Shown: positions 1 to 5,792 of the stretch, in pieces
Position numbering within the stretch: position 1 is the stretch's first letter
Layout: every line of letters starts with the position of its first letter
From: Synergistaceae bacterium
GTDB taxonomy: Bacteria; Synergistota; Synergistia; Synergistales; Aminobacteriaceae
DNA length: 11,150 bases
Reading direction: 5' to 3'
NCBI GenBank assembly: GCA_022837505.1
Contig: JALHFZ010000062.1
Span: 1-11,150 of the forward strand
Notes under the pieces: generated by a model
Database searches by the model: none
Told to the model about the DNA's origin: nothing
The model's input: the letters and a program-made list of their open reading frames with translations, nothing else
Program-made: the position numbers and the translations under genes

Positions 1-162
1 TTCTTTGGCGGCCCGGGCGGCCTCCTCTATGATGTCCAGTTCAGTGGTGAAATCCGGTTCCCCTATTTCCAGATGGGCGACGTCGGGGTCGGCAGCGGCG
101 GCCAGGAAAATCTTCAGCATGGGGGAAGGCTTCAGAGCGCTGTAGCGTTCGGCGAATTTCAT
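1..162 (-). CDS. PLP-dependent class I/II aminotransferase, N-terminal part (cut by window edge)
   Basis: Only the first 54 codons are present; the gene continues beyond position 1. The ATG at 162-160 is preceded by a GAGGAGAGG ribosome binding site (176-168). The peptide opens MKFAERYSALKPSPML, reaches an LEIGEPDFTT motif at residues 31-40, and then a helix rich in E and A. This Pro-Ser-Pro plus IGEPDF pattern is the usual N-terminus of fold-type I aspartate/alanine-type aminotransferases, in which it lies near the substrate-binding loop. The PLP lysine and the rest of the catalytic core are outside the window, so the substrate cannot be told. It lies on the same strand as panB, but the panB terminator separates them, so it probably has its own promoter somewhere in 163-216, where I see no clear one. 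I am confident of the family and have no basis for substrate specificity. Confidence 0.82.
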   Translation of the reverse strand, partial: MKFAERYSALKPSPMLKIFLAAAADPDVAHLEIGEPDFTTELDIIEEAARAAKE

Positions 163-216
163 TGTATCCTCTCCTCGTTCCGTGAATTCGCTCCACTCTA
201 TCACATCGGAAGGGAG

Positions 217-249
217 AAAAAAACGCCCCCGTCCGGAAGAACGGGGGCG
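217..249 (-). terminator. Rho-independent terminator after panB
   Basis: Read on the minus strand, a perfect 9-bp stem CGCCCCCGT/ACGGGGGCG (arms 249-241 and 232-224) with an 8-nt loop is followed at once by seven T residues (223-217). This is a textbook intrinsic terminator. It begins 14 nt after the panB stop codon and lies 54 nt before the aminotransferase start, so it should separate the two transcripts. Confidence 0.93.
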
Positions 250-263
250 AAAGGGCGGAATCT

Positions 264-1118
264 CTATTCGTACTCCTTCAGCATGGCGGCGTATTCTTCC
301 TCCATGCCCTTGCGCACGTGGTAGCAGTGGTCGTCCGTGGGGAATTTCCCCGTCCGGACGTCGTTGTCGTATTCCTTGAAGGCCTTCGTGATCGTCTCCG
401 CCACGTTGGCATAGACCTTGACGAACTTCGGCGTGAAGGCCTGGAACATACCCATCATGTCGCCGCAGATCAGAAGCTGTCCGTCGCAGGGGCCGCCGGC
501 GCCGATGGAGTAGACGGGAATGGTGAGCTTCTTCGCGATGAAGCGGGTGAGCTCGGGGGGCACTGCCTCCACGAGCAGGGCGTAGGCTCCGCTCTCCTCA
601 ACCGCAAGGGCGTCCTCGATGACGAACCGGGCGGATTCGGGGTCGAGCCCCTGGGCCTTGAAGCCTCCGAGAGGCCCGGAGCTCTGGGGGGTCAGGCCGA
701 TGTGGCCGCAGACCAGAATTCCCGCGTCGGCAATCGCCCGGATGCGGCTCTTGACCCGTACGCCGCCCTCGAGCTTGATGGCGTCCATGTCCGCTTCTTT
801 GAGAAAGCGTACGGCGTTCTCCACGGCCTGCTGGTCTGAGGCCTGGTAGGAGCCGAAGGGCATGTCGCCCATGACGAAGGTGTTGGGAGCCCCCCTGCGG
901 ACGGCCTTGCAGTGGCTGAGGCAGTCCTCCATGGTGACGGGGATGGTCCCCGAGTAACCGAGGGTGATCATTCCGAGAGAGTCGCCCACGAGAATCATGT
1001 CGATCCCTGCGGCCTCCACGAAGCTCGCCATGGGAAAGTCGTAGGCGGTGACCCATGTCACCTGCTCCCCCTGTTCCTTCATCTTCACAAATTCGAGCCG
1101 ACCTTTTTTCTTAGCCAT
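264..1118 (-). CDS. panB: 3-methyl-2-oxobutanoate hydroxymethyltransferase (ketopantoate hydroxymethyltransferase)
   Basis: This 284-residue cytoplasmic enzyme transfers a hydroxymethyl group from 5,10-methylene-tetrahydrofolate to 2-oxoisovalerate, giving ketopantoate, the first committed step towards pantothenate and CoA. The family motifs are in order: TAYDFPMA (24-31), ILVGDSLGM (42-50) with metal ligand Asp46, AVRRGAPN (72-79), GDMPFGSYQ (84-92) with Asp85, IKLEGG (114-119) with Glu117, CGHIGLTPQS (137-146), LLVEAVP (181-187) with the expected catalytic Glu184, IGAG (205-208), and a C-terminal DDHCYH close to the family EEHSFH. Length is slightly above the roughly 264 of E. coli PanB. 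The ATG at 1118 has an AAAGGAG site (1133-1127) and gives the normal MAKKK-type start; an upstream in-frame extension would run into the glycosylase gene. The neighbouring genes are not pantothenate genes, and panC and panD are not seen. A dedicated terminator follows. Confidence 0.96.
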   Translation of the reverse strand: MAKKKGRLEFVKMKEQGEQVTWVTAYDFPMASFVEAAGIDMILVGDSLGMITLGYSGTIPVTMEDCLSHCKAVRRGAPNTFVMGDMPFGSYQASDQQAVENAVRFLKEADMDAIKLEGGVRVKSRIRAIADAGILVCGHIGLTPQSSGPLGGFKAQGLDPESARFVIEDALAVEESGAYALLVEAVPPELTRFIAKKLTIPVYSIGAGGPCDGQLLICGDMMGMFQAFTPKFVKVYANVAETITKAFKEYDNDVRTGKFPTDDHCYHVRKGMEEEYAAMLKEYE

Positions 1119-1148
1119 TATTTTTGCTCCTTTCCTCGTTGAGAGAAT

Positions 1149-1178
1149 ATTATAGTTAAATAGTATACACGATGTTGA
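1149..1178 (-). promoter_or_regulatory. Candidate sigma70-type promoter for panB
   Basis: On the minus strand a perfect TATAAT (1154-1149) lies 18 nt downstream of TCAACA (1178-1173), a 4/6 match to TTGACA. The -10 ends about 30 nt before the panB start codon, allowing a short leader with the ribosome binding site. The region is clearly AT-richer than its surroundings. A second -10-like TATACT lies at 1167-1162 with TCGAAA as its possible -35. Either could serve; the choice is inference from sequence alone. Confidence 0.42.
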
Positions 1179-1240
1179 TCGTCTTTTCGATAGAAGTGAC
1201 CCGATTTTTCTTCCGGCCGGGAACTGAGAGAGTCCTTTAT

Positions 1241-1873
1241 CTACCCCCCCGCAGATATCTCCCACAGGTAGAGAGAGGCCGTCGAGCCGTAGGGGGAGTA
1301 GCGTTTTTGGTATCGTTCAAACCGATCCCGGTCGAGGGTTTTATGGCCGTAGAGGATCATGATCCCCCTGCGGATGGCCAGGTCGCCATAGCTGAGTACG
1401 TCGGGGCGTTTCATGGAGAAGATGAGCAGCATCTCGGCGGTCCACCGGCCGACTCCCCGGAGGGACGACAGGCGTTCGATCACCTCTTCGTCGGGGAGTT
1501 CCTGAAGAGCCCCGAGGTCGAGGGTCCCCTCCGCTGCCGCGCGGCTCACGCCGCAGATGTACTCCGCCTTTCGCATGGACATGCCGCAGGCCTGAATTTC
1601 CCCGGGGGAAAGGGGGCCGAATCTGGCCGGAGTGATGTCTCCGAACCGCTCCTTCATCCGCCCCCAGATGGTGACCATGGCCTCCTTCGAAATCTGCTGG
1701 GCCACTATGTTCCGGATGAGGGCGGTGAAGAGGTCCGGGATGATCTCCCGCTCCAGAGGACCGATGCGGTCGATGGCTGCGGCCAGTTTTTTATCCTTTT
1801 TTCTCAGGTAGTCCAGTTCTTTTGCGCCGTAGCGAAAGAGGGGAGTGGAATTTTCGCCTTCCTTACCCGGCAT
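1241..1873 (-). CDS. DNA-3-methyladenine glycosylase II (AlkA/Mag-like, HhH-GPD superfamily)
   Basis: This 210-residue enzyme should cut the N-glycosidic bond of alkylated purines such as 3-methyladenine, starting base excision repair. Visible marks of the family are NIVAQQIS (55-62), a helix-hairpin-helix LRGVGRWTAEM (138-148) that binds the DNA backbone, and SYGDLAIRRG (161-170), whose Asp164 matches the catalytic aspartate of HhH-GPD glycosylases. The C-terminus has SPYGSTASLYLWE, typical of the group. It lacks the extra N-terminal domain of the 282-residue E. coli AlkA and so resembles the shorter Mag1-like forms. There are no four C-terminal cysteines, which argues against an endonuclease III-type Fe-S enzyme. 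I chose the ATG at 1873 because GAGG (1883-1880) lies 6 nt before it; a TTG at 1885 is possible. The start lies inside the end of ogt (11-nt overlap), suggesting translational coupling within one alkylation-repair operon. Confidence 0.92.
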   Translation of the reverse strand: MPGKEGENSTPLFRYGAKELDYLRKKDKKLAAAIDRIGPLEREIIPDLFTALIRNIVAQQISKEAMVTIWGRMKERFGDITPARFGPLSPGEIQACGMSMRKAEYICGVSRAAAEGTLDLGALQELPDEEVIERLSSLRGVGRWTAEMLLIFSMKRPDVLSYGDLAIRRGIMILYGHKTLDRDRFERYQKRYSPYGSTASLYLWEISAGG

Positions 1874-2330
1874 TCCGGGCCTCAAGCTCGAGCAGGCGGG
1901 TCTTCAGGTCGAGCCCTCCGCCGTACCCGACGAGCTTTCCGCTCGCGCCGATGATCCGGTGGCAGGGGATGATGATTGAGATGGGATTCCGGGCGTTCGC
2001 CATGCCGACAGCCCGGACTGCCTTGGGACTTCCCGCGGCGATGGCGATATCCTTGTAGCTCGCCGTCTTTCCGTAGGGAACCTCAAGGAGCTTGTCCCAG
2101 ACCCGTTTCATGAAGGATGTTCCTTCCGGACGGAGGGGGAGATTGAAAACCCGCAGCTTCCCCTCGAGATAGAGTTCGAGCTGCCGGAAGGCCTCCCTCG
2201 CAAGATCCGTCTCCCCTTCGTCGAAGCCGGTCAGTTCCGCCGTGGTGCGGGGCAGGTGGAGATGGGTGACATGGGTATCGTCCACGCCGATGGCTATGGG
2301 GCCTATAGATGTTTCCCGAACGAAGAGCAT
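1863..2330 (-). CDS. ogt: Methylated-DNA--[protein]-cysteine S-methyltransferase
   Basis: This 155-residue suicide repair protein moves the alkyl group from O6-alkylguanine (and O4-alkylthymine) in DNA onto its own cysteine. The active-site motif IIPCHRIIG is at 120-128 with acceptor Cys123. It is preceded by the DNA-binding helix region SYKDIAIAAGSPKAVRAVGMA (91-111), whose Arg106 is the expected arginine finger, and by NARNP (112-116). The family VPYGKTASY stretch is at 84-92. The N-terminal part is the poorly conserved RNase H-like domain. There is no Ada-type methylphosphotriester domain, so it is the stand-alone Ogt/MGMT form. The ATG at 2330 is preceded 7 nt upstream by a perfect AGGAGG (2343-2338), so longer in-frame starts up to 2474 are unlikely. 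The 3' end overlaps the glycosylase gene by 11 nt. It is divergent from the PHP gene across 185 bp, in which I find no convincing promoter. Confidence 0.95.
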   Translation of the reverse strand: MLFVRETSIGPIAIGVDDTHVTHLHLPRTTAELTGFDEGETDLAREAFRQLELYLEGKLRVFNLPLRPEGTSFMKRVWDKLLEVPYGKTASYKDIAIAAGSPKAVRAVGMANARNPISIIIPCHRIIGASGKLVGYGGGLDLKTRLLELEARNAG

Positions 2331-2515
2331 GATTCGTCCTCCTTTTTGCAGGGCGGCGCTCAAGCCCCGCTCATCTCTAATCATCATATTGTCACTCATA
2401 GAGAAAGAAAAATCATCCTGAATTTCACCGGAGATTGTTCCTCTTCTGGACGGAATGCCCGTATTGAGGTACAACAGGAGGAGTATTCCGGAAAATTTTG
2501 TAAGGAGAAGAATTC

Positions 2516-3277
2516 ATGAAACCACTCTTTGATCTGCACGTTCATACCATATCCAGCGGGCACGCCTACAGCTCGCTGAAGGAAAACATAGAGGCTGCCC
2601 GGGAAAGGGGCCTTTCGGCCGTCGGAATTTCCGACCACGCTCCGGAAATGCCCGGCGCTTCCCATATTTTTCATTTCACCAATCTCAAGGTAGTCCGGGA
2701 GTCCCTCCTCGGAGTTCGAATCTGCAGGGGAATTGAGGCGAACATCCTGGATTTTTACGGAACCATCGATGTGGAGAACAGGATCGCCCGGAAACTTCAT
2801 TTTCTCATAGCGAGCCTTCATACCCCCTGCATCCAGCCGGGAACTGCCGAGGAGAACACCCGTGCCCTTCTGGGGGCCATGAAAAACCCCTGGGTGAAGA
2901 TCATCGGACACCCCGACGATGACCGCTACCCCCTCGACTACGAAGAACTCGTCTCCGGAGCGAAAAGGGAGAAAGTCGCCCTCGAGATCAACAACTCCAG
3001 CTTTCGCGCCAGTTCCGCCAGGCAGAACGGCCGGAAGAACGCCGCCCTTATGCTCACTATCTGCCGAAGGGAAGGGGTTCCCGTTATTCTCGGCAGCGAC
3101 GCCCACATCTGGTATGACGTGGGAGAATTCTCCCTCTGCAGAGAGCTCCTCGACGAGCTGGATTTTCCCCCTGAGCTGGTGCTTAATTACACCTTGGAAG
3201 GGCTCGACTTTGTGCTGAATTCCGGAGCTTCTACCGAAGGGGAAGACGGCCCCCTGGCACCCCCCTCTCCGGAATAA
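2516..3277 (+). CDS. PHP-domain metallophosphatase, YcdX family
   Basis: This 253-residue cytoplasmic protein has a complete PHP domain, the trinuclear metal (Zn/Mn) phosphoesterase fold. Residues matching the nine metal ligands of E. coli YcdX are all present: His8 and His10 in DLHVHT, His16 in GHAYSS, His41 in SDHAPEMP, Glu74 in GIEAN, His102 in SLHTP, His132 in IGHPDDDRY, and Asp195 and His197 in GSDAHIW. The signature LEINNSSF at 157-164 and the DFPPE segment at 216-220 are also typical of YcdX rather than of histidinol-phosphatase HisK or DNA polymerase PHP domains. YcdX-like proteins are phosphatases with no agreed physiological substrate; a link to swarming is known in E. coli. About 15 residues past the usual end (TEGEDGPLAPPSPE) form an acidic, proline-rich tail. 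The start is well supported by AAGGAG (2502-2507), 8 nt before the ATG. No clear terminator follows. Confidence 0.93.
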   Translation: MKPLFDLHVHTISSGHAYSSLKENIEAARERGLSAVGISDHAPEMPGASHIFHFTNLKVVRESLLGVRICRGIEANILDFYGTIDVENRIARKLHFLIASLHTPCIQPGTAEENTRALLGAMKNPWVKIIGHPDDDRYPLDYEELVSGAKREKVALEINNSSFRASSARQNGRKNAALMLTICRREGVPVILGSDAHIWYDVGEFSLCRELLDELDFPPELVLNYTLEGLDFVLNSGASTEGEDGPLAPPSPE

Positions 3278-3368
3278 CCGGGGAGCCGCCCCCTACTCCC
3301 GAAAGGGAAAAAAGGATGTATCATAAGGGAAGAAGGCATGTATCTCCATAAAAACCGGAGGGCCGACC

Positions 3369-3872
3369 ATGGACCGTCAGCTGAGCCTCGCCCAGGCCGA
3401 ATCCTTTGAGAAGTACCGCAAATCCACCCGGCGGAGCGCTTTTCTGCAGGAGATGGAACGTCTTGTTCCCTGGAGGAAGCTCTGCGAAAGGGTCGCTCCC
3501 TTCTACCCCGCGGGGGAACGGGGACGGCCCCCCCGGGATCTCGAACAGATGATCCGCATCTACCTTCTTCAGGACTGGTTCGGCCTGAACAGCCGGGAAG
3601 CTGAGGAAATTCTCTACGAAAACCGGGCCATGAGGGAATTCGCCCGGATCGACCTCTGGAAAGAGCCCGTGCCCGAGGAGTCTACCCTGCGCAACTTCTC
3701 CCGCCTGCTGAGAAAAGAGAAGATCGACGGAGAGATCATCGCGGCGGTGACCCTCTCCCTCGAGGACCGGGGGGTGAGGCTGAGAAGGGGCGCCATAGAG
3801 GAGCCTCTCCTCGCAAAGATCCCCTCCGGGCCGAAAAAAATAAAGGAACGGTCCGTGTGGGACGGAGTGTAG
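3369..3872 (+). CDS. IS5-type transposase N-terminal fragment (orphan, lacks most of the DDE domain)
   Basis: The 167-residue product matches the N-terminal half of IS5-family transposases: a QLSLAQAESFEKYRKSTRR opening, a FLQEMERLVPW segment (25-35), GRPPRDLEQMIRIYLLQDWFGLNSREAEE (52-80), the MREFARIDL core (88-96) and PEESTLRNFSRLL (102-114). In intact relatives the next part is G-x-I-V-D-A-T, which carries the first catalytic Asp, followed by about 150 residues with the other acidic residues. Here the matching position reads GAIEEPLLAKIPSGP (141-155), with Glu145 where Asp is expected, and the reading frame stops 12 residues later. None of the conserved downstream blocks (DPEMHQ-like or HIGVD-like) appears in any frame before 4088. 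Yet the frame is open and starts with a good GGAGG (3357-3361). It cannot transpose by itself; it is a decaying remnant or a retained DNA-binding domain. Confidence 0.8.
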   Translation: MDRQLSLAQAESFEKYRKSTRRSAFLQEMERLVPWRKLCERVAPFYPAGERGRPPRDLEQMIRIYLLQDWFGLNSREAEEILYENRAMREFARIDLWKEPVPEESTLRNFSRLLRKEKIDGEIIAAVTLSLEDRGVRLRRGAIEEPLLAKIPSGPKKIKERSVWDGV

Positions 3873-3906
3873 GGGCCCTGTCCGACGGGTTCTGACGAAG
3901 GGAATA

Positions 3907-3954
3907 CTTGGTCGCTTGCTTGGTCGCTTGCTTGGTCGGTTGCTTGTCCGCCGA
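3907..3954 (+). repeat. 12-bp tandem repeat, three copies plus a degenerate fourth
   Basis: The unit cttggtcgcttg occurs exactly at 3907-3918 and 3919-3930, once with a single change at 3931-3942 (cttggtcggttg), and in decayed form at 3943-3954 (cttgtccgccga). It lies 34 nt after the stop of the transposase fragment, outside any gene I support. A unit of 12 keeps reading frame, but I see no frame here that looks coding. It is probably a slippage-derived minisatellite. Confidence 0.85.
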
Positions 3955-4087
3955 TCACGTTTTTTATAAGAGCATCCCGGATTCAGGACACCCGATTGCA
4001 GAGCCCGTCAACCCTGGCTTCGTCTGTGAAGCTGCGGATTTGAGATAGGGCAGAAAAACGGGAGGATTTTTCCAGGGAGGGAGCAAA

Positions 4088-4591
4088 ATGACGCCCGGAA
4101 TCGAGAGGGTAAAAAAGGCCAAAGTGCCCCACACCCTTCACGAGTATGACCATGACCCGTCCTGCACCTCCTTCGGCCTGGAGGCTGCGAAAAAACTGGG
4201 CATCCCCGCCGAACGGATCTTCAAGACCCTGGTGGTCGCCCTGGACGGCAGAGAACTCGCCGTAGGAATTCTGCCGGTGAACTCCATGCTCAGCATGAAG
4301 CTCTTCGCGAAGGCTGCCGGGGTGAAGAAAGCGGAGATGGCGGCGAAGCCGGACGTGGAGCGGTCCACCGGATATGTCCTTGGGGGAGTGAGCCCCCTGG
4401 GGCAGAAAAAGCGCCTCCGCACCTTCATCGACCGCTCCGCTGAAGAGCACGGAACAATCCTGGTCAGCGCGGGGCGGAGGGGGCTGGATATCGAACTGAC
4501 CCCCCGGGATCTCAGGATGCTGACGAACGGTACCTTTGCCCCGCTCTGTCAGGAGGAGCCCCGGGAGCCCTCCGCAGGAAGGGGAAACTGA
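4088..4591 (+). CDS. ybaK: Cys-tRNA(Pro)/Cys-tRNA(Cys) deacylase, YbaK/EbsC family
   Basis: This 167-residue protein is a trans-editing factor: it hydrolyses Cys-tRNA(Pro) made when prolyl-tRNA synthetase mischarges cysteine, preventing Cys-for-Pro errors. It fits the YbaK family from end to end: an MTPGIERVKKAKVPHTLHEY start, HDPSCTSFGLEAAKKLG (22-38), IFKTLVV (44-50) with the key Lys46, PVNSMLSMKLFAKAAGVKKAEMA (63-85), RSTGYVLGGVSPLGQKKRL (92-110), and SAGRRGLDIELTPRDL (127-142). Length is close to the 159 of E. coli YbaK, with a short, probably disordered, charged tail (EEPREPSAGRGN). The ATG has GGGAGG in front of it (about 4075-4083). It is probably transcribed alone: 215 nt separate it from the transposase fragment and 114 nt from the next gene. 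The TATAAG box at 3965-3970 is a possible but weak -10. Confidence 0.95.
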   Translation: MTPGIERVKKAKVPHTLHEYDHDPSCTSFGLEAAKKLGIPAERIFKTLVVALDGRELAVGILPVNSMLSMKLFAKAAGVKKAEMAAKPDVERSTGYVLGGVSPLGQKKRLRTFIDRSAEEHGTILVSAGRRGLDIELTPRDLRMLTNGTFAPLCQEEPREPSAGRGN

Positions 4592-4650
4592 CGGGGGAGT
4601 ATCTCGGGGCGGAACCTCTTCCGGGAAAACCTCTTCCCTGCCGAGGGGAT

Positions 4651-4682
4651 AAAAATTCTGTTATAAAGGGAAGAGAATTTTT
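4651..4682 (+). promoter_or_regulatory. Extended -10 promoter bracketed by a perfect inverted repeat (candidate operator)
   Basis: AAAAATTCT (4651-4659) and AGAATTTTT (4674-4682) are perfect 9-bp inverted repeats, 14 nt apart. Between them lies TGTTATAAA (4659-4667), an extended -10 (TGn plus TATAAA). No good -35 is seen at the right spacing (TGCCGA at 4639-4644), which is tolerable for extended -10 promoters. The expected transcription start, about 4674, falls on the right arm. A repressor bound here would block transcription of the gene starting at 4706. It could instead be a stem-loop in RNA read through from ybaK, but no T-run extends beyond the right arm. Confidence 0.45.
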
Positions 4683-4705
4683 AAAAGAAAAAATGAGGTG
4701 AAATT

Positions 4706-5701
4706 ATGGACTATGGTGAGGTGCTGCTGCTTTTCGACGGCGACAACCCCTGCTGGACGGAGGATCTTGCGGAGCTGGCGGGGAAGGATCCCGCCCTTCT
4801 GGGGTCTTTGCTGAGGGAGGGATTTGCTGAAAAGGAGGGGGAGGTATATTCCCTCACCCCTTCCGGGCGGGAGGCCTTCCGCCGGGAGGCCGCGGAATGC
4901 TTTCTTCCTGCCGTCCCCGGTGAATGTCCCGCCCCCCTCCGGGAGGCTGAAAGGGCTCTTCTGCGCACCCGCCTTTACCTCCTGCTTGACAGAAAGCACC
5001 TTCAGCGATGGGGGCTGAAGGAGTATCTTTTTTCTCCTTCCTTTCCCGTGCCTCCCCTTGCACAGGACGAGCTTTTTTCCCTGGACGGCGGGCTCACATG
5101 GCTGTGGCCCTCCTCTCAAACAGTGAAGCGGCTGCGGATGGACTTTCCCGAGACGGGGCTCGCCGCCCGCAGACAGAAAGCCCTCCCTCCCGGGACCCCT
5201 GCCGCCTGGTTCAAAGCTCAGGGGATAGCACCGGAGTATTTCAAGCCCGACTTCCTCTATCTGAGCCGCTACGACTACGAGGCCTACACCGATTTTTCCT
5301 CCCCTCCCGACGATATCTGGGGGCTGCTGAACGCGGATCGCTTTTTCTTCCTTCAAGGCCCGCCTCCGACGAAGGAGAACCTGCCTCAGTTTCTCGAGTT
5401 CACCGGCCGGTTCCATCTGTGTCTGGAGGTTCTGCGGCGGCTCGTGCTGCCGGGGTATATAGACTTTGACAGCCATGATCAGGGGGCGATCAACTGGCTT
5501 CTCTTCCTCTACGAAAAAGAGGCGGACGCGGAGGGATGTTCTGCCCTGCTGTCTCCCCTTGATCAGGAGCTCATCGCCCCCGCCCTCCCCACGGACCTCT
5601 GGACTTTGAGCTTCGAGGCCCTCGCTGCTTACCCCGGAAGGGCAGAGAACATTCACGATCTTCTGCCTGAAATCGCCCGCCCTCTCGCCAGGGCTCAGTA
5701 A
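4706..5701 (+). CDS. Protein of unknown function with a possible N-terminal winged helix
   Basis: I do not recognise this 331-residue protein. The first 65 residues could fold as a small winged helix: a helical stretch with TEDLAELAGKDPALLGSLLREGF (18-40), then a short wing-like EKEGEVYSLTPSGREAFRRE (42-61), as in MarR/ArsR-type DNA-binding domains. The rest has no motif I can name. It is rich in aromatic residues and proline, with conserved-looking patches KPDFLYLSRYDYEAYTDF (180-197), DDIWGLLNADRFFFL (202-216) and PGYIDFDSHDQGAINWLLFLYEK (249-271). No signal peptide or membrane segment is seen, so it should be cytoplasmic. The start is supported by GAGGTGA (4695-4701), 4 nt before the ATG. 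A longer open frame on the opposite strand (5737-4661) is judged a shadow: its product is rich in R, G and P and lacks a family look. The inverted repeat over the promoter suggests regulation, perhaps by the protein itself. Confidence 0.75.
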   Translation: MDYGEVLLLFDGDNPCWTEDLAELAGKDPALLGSLLREGFAEKEGEVYSLTPSGREAFRREAAECFLPAVPGECPAPLREAERALLRTRLYLLLDRKHLQRWGLKEYLFSPSFPVPPLAQDELFSLDGGLTWLWPSSQTVKRLRMDFPETGLAARRQKALPPGTPAAWFKAQGIAPEYFKPDFLYLSRYDYEAYTDFSSPPDDIWGLLNADRFFFLQGPPPTKENLPQFLEFTGRFHLCLEVLRRLVLPGYIDFDSHDQGAINWLLFLYEKEADAEGCSALLSPLDQELIAPALPTDLWTLSFEALAAYPGRAENIHDLLPEIARPLARAQ

Positions 5702-5745
5702 AAAGGCCTGTTCCCTCAAAAAAAGGTGCCTCCGCATTTTCGATT

Positions 5746-5754
5746 TGGTATAAT
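5746..5754 (+). promoter_or_regulatory. Extended -10 promoter of the M24 peptidase gene
   Basis: TGGTATAAT (5746-5754) is a perfect TATAAT with the TGn extension. It lies 38 nt before the start codon, in an AT-rich gap between two genes. No good -35 is found 16-18 nt upstream, which the extended -10 can offset. Start of transcription would be near 5761. Confidence 0.6.
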
Positions 5755-5792
5755 ACCTACCACCCGAACTTTTTGAAGGAAGTGGTCTCTAT

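Noticed and set aside
1119..1265. Longer N-terminus for PanB starting at 1265
   Set aside because: It would overlap the glycosylase gene and pass through the candidate promoter and the ribosome site. The ATG at 1118 gives the usual PanB start.
2344..2515. Divergent promoters between ogt and the PHP gene
   Set aside because: Only weak boxes such as TATGAT-like or TTGTCA-like elements with poor partners or wrong spacing were found on either strand, so none is called.
2396..3106. A 236-codon open frame on the minus strand over the PHP gene
   Set aside because: The plus-strand frame carries all nine metal ligands of a known family, so this is an antisense shadow. It would also cover the upstream region of ogt.
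3262..3290. Possible terminator after the PHP gene (CTCCGG ... CCGGGGAG)
   Set aside because: Pairing needs a two-base bulge and no T-run follows.
3940..3970. Possible ybaK promoter TTGCTT ... TATAAG
   Set aside because: The spacing is 19 nt and the -35 part lies within the tandem repeat. The -10 alone is plausible but too weak to list as a feature.
3278..4087. Terminal inverted repeats or target-site duplications of a complete IS around the transposase fragment
   Set aside because: Neither flank contains a reverse-complement match to the other that I can find, so no complete mobile element is claimed.
3983..4450. A 155-codon minus-strand open frame over ybaK
   Set aside because: The plus strand matches YbaK from end to end; the minus product shows no family features.
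4661..5737. A 358-codon open frame on the minus strand over the unassigned gene
   Set aside because: It is longer than the plus-strand gene, but its product is dominated by R, G, K and P with few N, D or T residues and no recognisable motif. The plus-strand frame has a ribosome site, a fitting promoter and a normal protein composition.
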